Shown: positions 59,180 through 64,000 of the stretch, piece by piece
How the letters are laid out: each line of letters starts with the position of its first letter
Position numbering within the stretch: position 1 is the stretch's first letter
Assembly (NCBI GenBank): GCA_027919835.1
Contig: JANVFP010000030.1
Span: forward strand, 434,001 to 498,000
From: Lentinula raphanica
Lineage: Eukaryota; Basidiomycota; Agaricomycetes; Agaricales; Omphalotaceae
DNA: 64,000 nt
Direction of reading: 5' to 3'
Translations under genes and position numbers: made by a program
The notes under the pieces: model-generated
What the model saw: the letters and a program-made list of their open reading frames with translations, nothing else
Told to the model about the DNA's origin: nothing
Databases searched by the model: none

Positions 59180-59443
59180 TGAGGTACTTTGGTCATTGGT
59201 TGAACGTTCGGGATGAGAAGTTTGTTCAATCGGACTATGATGGGTTTACTTAGCCGTACTTCAAACTTTTAGAGGGCAAGCACATTGCGTTGAATGATAT
59301 TGCAGACGGTGCACTAGATATTTGTCAAAGTGCAACTTCCGCCGTCGACGATTTAGAACAAAAACGGACTTCTCAGCACCATGCGTTACATTATGCAGAG
59401 GTATCTAATCCATGGAAGTTTGCTTTGATGGTGAAGTGCAGCC
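59180..59443 (+). pseudogene. Possible coding fragment interrupted by the gypsy LTR
   Basis: One plus-strand frame reads FGHWLNVRDEKFVQSD, a TAG stop, then PYFKLLEGKHIALND and ALHYAEVSNPWKFALM. It is broken exactly where the LTR begins at 59444. Composition is protein-like but no family is recognised. It may be an exon of a disrupted host gene or chance. Confidence 0.25.
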
Positions 59444-59770
59444 TGTGCAGGTGAAGTGTTGAACTTGAATTATGTCGCGGTAGCTTAGCGGACTAAGGGT
59501 AACGCGACGCCGAAAGTAAGTGTTCAGGAAATACTTAGCTTCGTAGACTTTCCGTTCACTCGAAATGATAGTGACCAGCTATGAGATTCGAAAAGGAGTC
59601 CTCGTACACGATTTCTAAGTAGGTTTATATACTAGAATATGCCAAGTATTTCGGGTCCCGTTGGCCGCCGTCGCAGTAAGTGATCAGAAAGTCTAGATTG
59701 AGAGTCGTGTGCGGTTCGCAGTGATTGGTGAGCAGGAAAGTGTCGAAGTGAAAGGTGTAGGTGTTGCACA
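59444..59770 (-). repeat. 3' LTR of the minus-strand gypsy element
   Basis: On the minus strand the LTR starts TGTGCAACACC directly after the purine-rich CCGGGAGGGCG. It ends ACCTGCACA, so the termini TGTGCA/TGCACA are inverted repeats. Length is 327 bp. A minus-strand TATATAAA lies at about 59624-59632. The other LTR is outside the window, so the inner end rests on the inverted repeat only. Confidence 0.6.
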
Positions 59771-59857
59771 CGCCCTCCCGGAATTTGAAAAATTTCGCAC
59801 CTAGAAAGAAGAAAGGAAAAAGTTAGTAAAATTACACAATAGGAACAACGTCCTACA

Positions 59858-62800
59858 TCACTGAGAAGGACCAGCAGCTTCACTAGTGCTGTCCATGTCT
59901 TCGTCTCCCTTAGTACCGGAGCGAAGACGCCACATATTCATCTTCTCGGTCACACTGACGGCACTGCTCGGAGCGCTAGCTACACTAGGAGCGGTTTCGG
60001 CGTAACGCTCAGCACCGCGAAGGGATTTCGCCGGTTTGTTGCGTTTGGCTCTCCACGCGACGTTACGTTCAGCGTCCTTAGCTGCAGCGAAGATCCCGTT
60101 AAGGAAAACTTTTTGATCAGATTTCGAGGAGTGGACCGCAAAGAAATCCGCCAGAAGGCCGGAGTCCTTGTCAGATGAATTAGTCGCGCGTGAAGGCTTT
60201 GGATAGGCCCATTTCACGTCGTTGTATATGTTACCAGTGATGGCCCCACTCTGAGTGAGCTCGGCGATCTGAGGCCCGGAGAAAACACAGTTGTAGGTAA
60301 CAGGTTGAGAGCTCTTCCATAGTTCCCCGTTGTGTATAATCGAGAAATTCGCCGTAGACGTAGGCGGGATGATAGTCATCAGGGTACGGGCGATCTCGTC
60401 GTATCTGGTAGGGGCACCTTGCTCCATTTTCCAGCGGCGGCTCATGGCCAACGAAGCTAAGATGCAGGAGATCATCTCCTCCGTAGAAACCGTCAAATCA
60501 TCCATGTCGGTACGAGTTATCGTGAAGAGTTGCTTGTCCCAGTCGAGAGTCACCTGAGACAGTTTCTGCAGAGCAAATGGTGGAGGCTGGAAGGGAGGAG
60601 AGGCATAAGCCGGATACCCAGGGGCAGCCGGACTAGCAGAAAGATTTGCAGCAGGCGAGGAAACAGCGGCAGTCGCAGCAGCGGGGGCAGCAGAAGGGGA
60701 AGTCATGTCAGAGATGAGGGACTTCTGAGATTGTAGAGACTGGTATTTATCGAGAATGAGACCGATCGATCCAACGAATAAGTCAGCCCCTCCTTCAATC
60801 GGTACCTCCCCGCTCGAAACAGGAGGAAGTTCTCCGACATTTGAGATACCCAACGCCTCAAAATATTCCTTCAAAGGTTCAAGATGAGAAATTTTCGAGA
60901 AGGGGAGCCAAGTCCGATCTCCTGACTTCCAGAGGATCAAAAACATAGCGTCAGACGAGAAACCTTTGTGGGATATGATTCGGTCGATGGCCCACTCGTT
61001 TTCATCGAGGCCCAGAACTTGTTCATAGGAGCGTCCTGGGAATAGTCGATCGTCATTCGGTACATGTATGCGCAGTAAAGACGAGTGGAACACATCGTGT
61101 ACACCTCTCCGTTTGAGCTCAGTCGGCAGTTCCAATCTAAAGGAAGTTTCACCTAATGCTGCAAGAATCTTGAATGGCCCCACAAATTTAGGCAGAAGCT
61201 TGCGGGCCAGACCTCTGGGAAAAGAGAGGTTGAGTGTCGAAAGGTAGACCAAGTCTCCAACAGAAAAAGGGGATGGAACCCGGTGCCTGTTCTCGTCCCG
61301 GGTTTGTTTAACTCTATGAGCGAGAATACTATCGTGCGCAGCGATCGTAGCCATTTTCATCTTGTCAGCAAAGGCTTGTACACCAGGAAATTCTGATTGA
61401 TTTGAGTTATTCCAGAGAAAAGAACGAGGTATGCGACCAGAATTTAAGAAGAAAGGAGCGAACCCAGTCGTCTCCGATCTGGCTAAGTTCACAGCAAATT
61501 CCACCGCGGGTAGCTTAGATACCCAGTCTGTTTGAGCATCATTCACAAACTGGCGGAGCATCTGAGTGATCGTTCGATTTGCACGTTCCGTTAATCCATC
61601 AGTTTGAGGATGATAAGAACTGGATAACTTTAAACGTGTCCCAATCAGCTTGTGAAGATGGGACCAGAAACGAGATGTGAACAAGGAGTCTCGATCACTC
61701 ACGATTACCCTCGGTAGCCCATGAAGTTTGTATACCTCTGCGAATACTAGTTCAGCGACGTCGGTCGCGCCGTAATCGGTTTGACTCTGAACCAGATGAA
61801 CCATTCCTGTAAGATGGTCTATAATAGTCGTGATGGAGTCAAAAGCACCGTCACGATTCTTACTCAAAGGTAGAGGGCCAACGAAGTCAATACCTATGAC
61901 ATCCCATGGCTCAGTTGGGACAGGTAGTGACTTGAGTAGTCCGTAAGGTTTGTGGTTGGATGCCTTCGAAGTAGCACAGGTAACACAAGATTCACAGAAT
62001 TTCTGAACATCCGTAACCATAGTTTTCCACCATACATAGTCACGTATATACGCGAGCGTTTTCCTACTGCTTAAGTGCGCAAGTATGGAGTGAGCTTCAC
62101 TGATTATTAGCTCGTGTAAACTTCGTTCTCTCACCAGAATTCTAGGGATACCGAGTAAACGGCGTCCATTGATGAGAATGAAGACCCGACCATCGTCAAC
62201 CTCGAAATTGCGGAAACTCTTTGGGTTCTCCAGTACCGCAGCAAAGGTTACATCACCCGAGTATTGGTTCTGAACGGTACGGTGTATATCGAGACCCCCA
62301 GTGATGGTAGACAGAGCAGAGAGCAAAGACGGCAACTGTGGCTGTTGACGATCAGAGTCTATGGTTGATTCCGTTGATGCCGAGGCCGAGGTCGACGGAA
62401 GTAAAGTCTGATCCGCGGATGCAATAACGTGAGAACTCACGTCGTATTCAACAACGTCGCGAGCGTCGTTGACCGTCGATTCATTTGGCAATGCAGAGCT
62501 CACTTCCGACTCCCTATTAGTGCTTTTCTGGCCTTCCATATAGGCTCGTTTGGCAGAGGGCTTCCTGTTTTTCCTTAGCTCCATCGCTCTAAGATGTACA
62601 ACATCCGGTAATTTGCACGCCGCTTCTGCATCTACCAACAGAGGGATCGAAATAGCCTGTAACGCAACAGCATCGTTGTCAAGCACGTCGTGATATGTGT
62701 ACTCAGAACGAGCACGAACCGTCCCTGGTGCATCATTGGAGTATATACGTGAAAGAGCATCAGCAAACACGTTGTCAGTACCTGGTATGTATTCAACCTT

Positions 62801-64000
62801 GAAGTCGAACTCCGCAATCTTCTCTAACCATCGAGCCTGTCTTCCAGAAAGTGTTTTCTGATTTAGCAGATGAATGAGACCCTCATGGTCCGTAATCCAT
62901 GTAAAAGTTACACCCTGCAAAATATCCCGGTGTCGCAACATAGTCTCAACCCCTGCCAACATTTCTATCTCATGAGTTGGATAGTTTTGTTGCGCGGGGT
63001 TTAACTTCGCAGAATAGAACGCGGCCACGGTTGAAGTCTGTTTCCAGGACTCTCCCTGAAGAACACATCCAGATACCCCAGTCGCGCATCCATCTGTTAC
63101 CATCCATACGGGTGGTGCATCGTCAGAATAATCCAATGGAACCCGATGGTGTAACTCAGATTTTGAGGTAAGCTCCTTAATCTTTTGAAATGCCCTTTCT
63201 TCATTGAATCCCCACCTAAAGGGAACAGTGTCACCTGTTAAGTGACTTAGGTGACCCATCGGTATGCGGATACTTGCAATGTCGTCAGCCAGATAGCCTA
63301 CTGATCCCAAAAAACCTCGCAGAAGATCCCGGTTCGTAGGCGTTTTCCACTTCGATATGGCATCCACTTTATCCGGATCCATACGAATTCCTTCATCGTC
63401 AATGATTCGACCCAAGATCTTCAATTCAGAGGCAAGGAAGTTCAACTTCGATTCACTTAAATACAACTTCTCTCGAACCAAAATGTCGATGATCAACTTC
63501 ACATGTCGGACATGATCATCCAGTGAATCGGAATACACGATGATATCGTCAAGATAGACGTCCATGAATCGTCCCAAGTATGAAGAGAACAAGAAATTCA
63601 TTAGAGTCTGGTAAGTGGACGGTGCATTACAATCTCCCTGTTGTATGACTAGGCTAACCATATTTCCATCAGGAGTCGACACCGCCGTTTTGGGAACGTC
63701 TTTGGGTTCAATCCGAATCTGCTCGTAAGCATCCTTCCCATCCATCGTGGATCGATATTTCGCTCGAGCTGCTCGACGCAGAATTCCATCGATATCTGGC
63801 AGCGGAGACGCCAGCTTCCGAGTGTTCGCATTGCGTTGGCGGAGATCCGCGACCACACGAAGACGATTCTTCTGTGAACCATGCTTAGGAATCAGCAAAA
63901 GTGGTACAGTATTATTAGAAGTCGAAATCTTCCACCTACCGCTTTTGATATAAGCGTCCCTTTTCTCTACCCAATCCTCCCGAAACTTCTCTGGAAGCCT
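59858..64000 (-). CDS. pol: Ty3/gypsy Pol with long C-terminal extension, 5' end outside window
   Basis: The frame is open from the window edge (64000) to the stop at 59858, at least 1380 codons with no lesion. Counting from the Met at 63898: reverse transcriptase (VVADLRQRNANTRKL; VYLDDIIVYSD), RNase H (WMVTDGCATGVSG; NYPTHEIEMLAGV; ITDHEGLIHLL), integrase zinc finger (EAHSILAHLSS...CESCVTC), integrase core (IDFVGPLP, VSDRDSLF, TDGLTERANRT), and a chromodomain-like or related end (ENEWAIDRIISHKG). Then comes an unrecognised extension of about 280 residues from MTSPSAAPAAAT (about residue 1065): an Ala/Pro linker followed by a compact-looking region (LTVSTEEMISCILASLAMSRR ... TYNCVFSGPQIAELTQSG) and a basic tail. 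The intact frame suggests recent activity. Confidence 0.9.
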   Translation of the reverse strand, partial: RLPEKFREDWVEKRDAYIKSGRWKISTSNNTVPLLLIPKHGSQKNRLRVVADLRQRNANTRKLASPLPDIDGILRRAARAKYRSTMDGKDAYEQIRIEPKDVPKTAVSTPDGNMVSLVIQQGDCNAPSTYQTLMNFLFSSYLGRFMDVYLDDIIVYSDSLDDHVRHVKLIIDILVREKLYLSESKLNFLASELKILGRIIDDEGIRMDPDKVDAISKWKTPTNRDLLRGFLGSVGYLADDIASIRIPMGHLSHLTGDTVPFRWGFNEERAFQKIKELTSKSELHHRVPLDYSDDAPPVWMVTDGCATGVSGCVLQGESWKQTSTVAAFYSAKLNPAQQNYPTHEIEMLAGVETMLRHRDILQGVTFTWITDHEGLIHLLNQKTLSGRQARWLEKIAEFDFKVEYIPGTDNVFADALSRIYSNDAPGTVRARSEYTYHDVLDNDAVALQAISIPLLVDAEAACKLPDVVHLRAMELRKNRKPSAKRAYMEGQKSTNRESEVSSALPNESTVNDARDVVEYDVSSHVIASADQTLLPSTSASASTESTIDSDRQQPQLPSLLSALSTITGGLDIHRTVQNQYSGDVTFAAVLENPKSFRNFEVDDGRVFILINGRRLLGIPRILVRERSLHELIISEAHSILAHLSSRKTLAYIRDYVWWKTMVTDVQKFCESCVTCATSKASNHKPYGLLKSLPVPTEPWDVIGIDFVGPLPLSKNRDGAFDSITTIIDHLTGMVHLVQSQTDYGATDVAELVFAEVYKLHGLPRVIVSDRDSLFTSRFWSHLHKLIGTRLKLSSSYHPQTDGLTERANRTITQMLRQFVNDAQTDWVSKLPAVEFAVNLARSETTGFAPFFLNSGRIPRSFLWNNSNQSEFPGVQAFADKMKMATIAAHDSILAHRVKQTRDENRHRVPSPFSVGDLVYLSTLNLSFPRGLARKLLPKFVGPFKILAALGETSFRLELPTELKRRGVHDVFHSSLLRIHVPNDDRLFPGRSYEQVLGLDENEWAIDRIISHKGFSSDAMFLILWKSGDRTWLPFSKISHLEPLKEYFEALGISNVGELPPVSSGEVPIEGGADLFVGSIGLILDKYQSLQSQKSLISDMTSPSAAPAAATAAVSSPAANLSASPAAPGYPAYASPPFQPPPFALQKLSQVTLDWDKQLFTITRTDMDDLTVSTEEMISCILASLAMSRRWKMEQGAPTRYDEIARTLMTIIPPTSTANFSIIHNGELWKSSQPVTYNCVFSGPQIAELTQSGAITGNIYNDVKWAYPKPSRATNSSDKDSGLLADFFAVHSSKSDQKVFLNGIFAAAKDAERNVAWRAKRNKPAKSLRGAERYAETAPSVASAPSSAVSVTEKMNMWRLRSGTKGDEDMDSTSEAAGPSQ

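Larger units (their letters stand above)
59444..64000 (-). mobile_element. Ty3/gypsy retrotransposon, minus strand, 5' part outside window
   Basis: 3' LTR plus an uninterrupted pol frame running off the window at 64000. It is a third gypsy family here: its reverse transcriptase and integrase differ clearly from both elements in the first 13 kb. The gag, 5' LTR and target duplication lie beyond the window or cannot be checked. Confidence 0.85.

Noticed and set aside
59470..59560. tRNA-like stretch with an A-box-like TAGCTTAGCGG
   Set aside because: There is no proper B box or cloverleaf, and it lies within the proposed gypsy LTR.

Overview
The window reads as nuclear DNA of a mushroom-forming basidiomycete (Agaricomycetes). 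Genes are dense and carry many phase-consistent GT-AG introns of about 45-70 nt. The mobile fraction holds Ty3/gypsy chromoviruses, a PIF/Harbinger DNA transposon and a KDZ-type transposase relic. Species is not determinable by eye. Exon coordinates given here were derived by hand from splice signals and reading frame.

Region 1 (1-15140) is a nest of transposons. A plus-strand Ty3/gypsy chromovirus (1-7048; its 5' LTR lies before the window) is inserted in the reverse transcriptase of a minus-strand gypsy element (pol 7049-8051, gag 11467-12860, probable LTR near 13058-13512). That second element is also split by a 3.4-kb almost perfectly palindromic element (8052-11466). The whole stack abuts the 3' part of a KDZ-like transposon (13513-15140), whose end GGGTGCCTGAAGTG is also the end of the palindromic element.

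Region 2 (15722-18813) is a structurally complete PIF/Harbinger element: 15-bp terminal inverted repeats, 3-bp target duplication AAT, a DDE transposase gene and a convergent Myb/SANT-like partner gene. It sits 136 bp upstream of the exportin gene CSE1.

Region 3 (18950-55000) is ordinary gene-rich host DNA. In order it holds the CSE1 exportin, a phosducin-like protein, a large coiled-coil protein, an actin with a 6-nt microexon, a low-complexity coiled-coil protein, an SLMAP/Far-type STRIPAK FHA protein, a TauD-type dioxygenase, an Nsr1/nucleolin-like protein, a Rab escort protein, AP-1 mu, an sn1-diacylglycerol-lipase-like hydrolase, an EPS1-like membrane disulfide isomerase, the KEOPS subunit Cgi121, a cytochrome-b5/acyl-CoA dehydrogenase fusion and a GPI-anchored secreted protein. 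Several pairs are head-to-head with 54-127 bp between start codons, and three of these promoters share TTTAGGCG. Together the genes cover nuclear transport, vesicle traffic, ER redox folding, rRNA processing, tRNA modification and cell fusion/signalling.

Region 4 (55000-64000) is again repeat-rich. It holds two tandem composite repeats with shared ends (A...B), a trinucleotide-rich satellite tract, a gene of an uncharacterised mushroom family with a PD-(D/E)XK-like signature, and a minus-strand gypsy element with an open pol frame, an unrecognised C-terminal extension of about 280 residues and a candidate LTR at 59444-59770. The strongest candidates for something undescribed are the palindromic element with its TACC-type subterminal sites, the extra ORF of the first chromovirus, the pol C-terminal domain and the composite A/B repeats.
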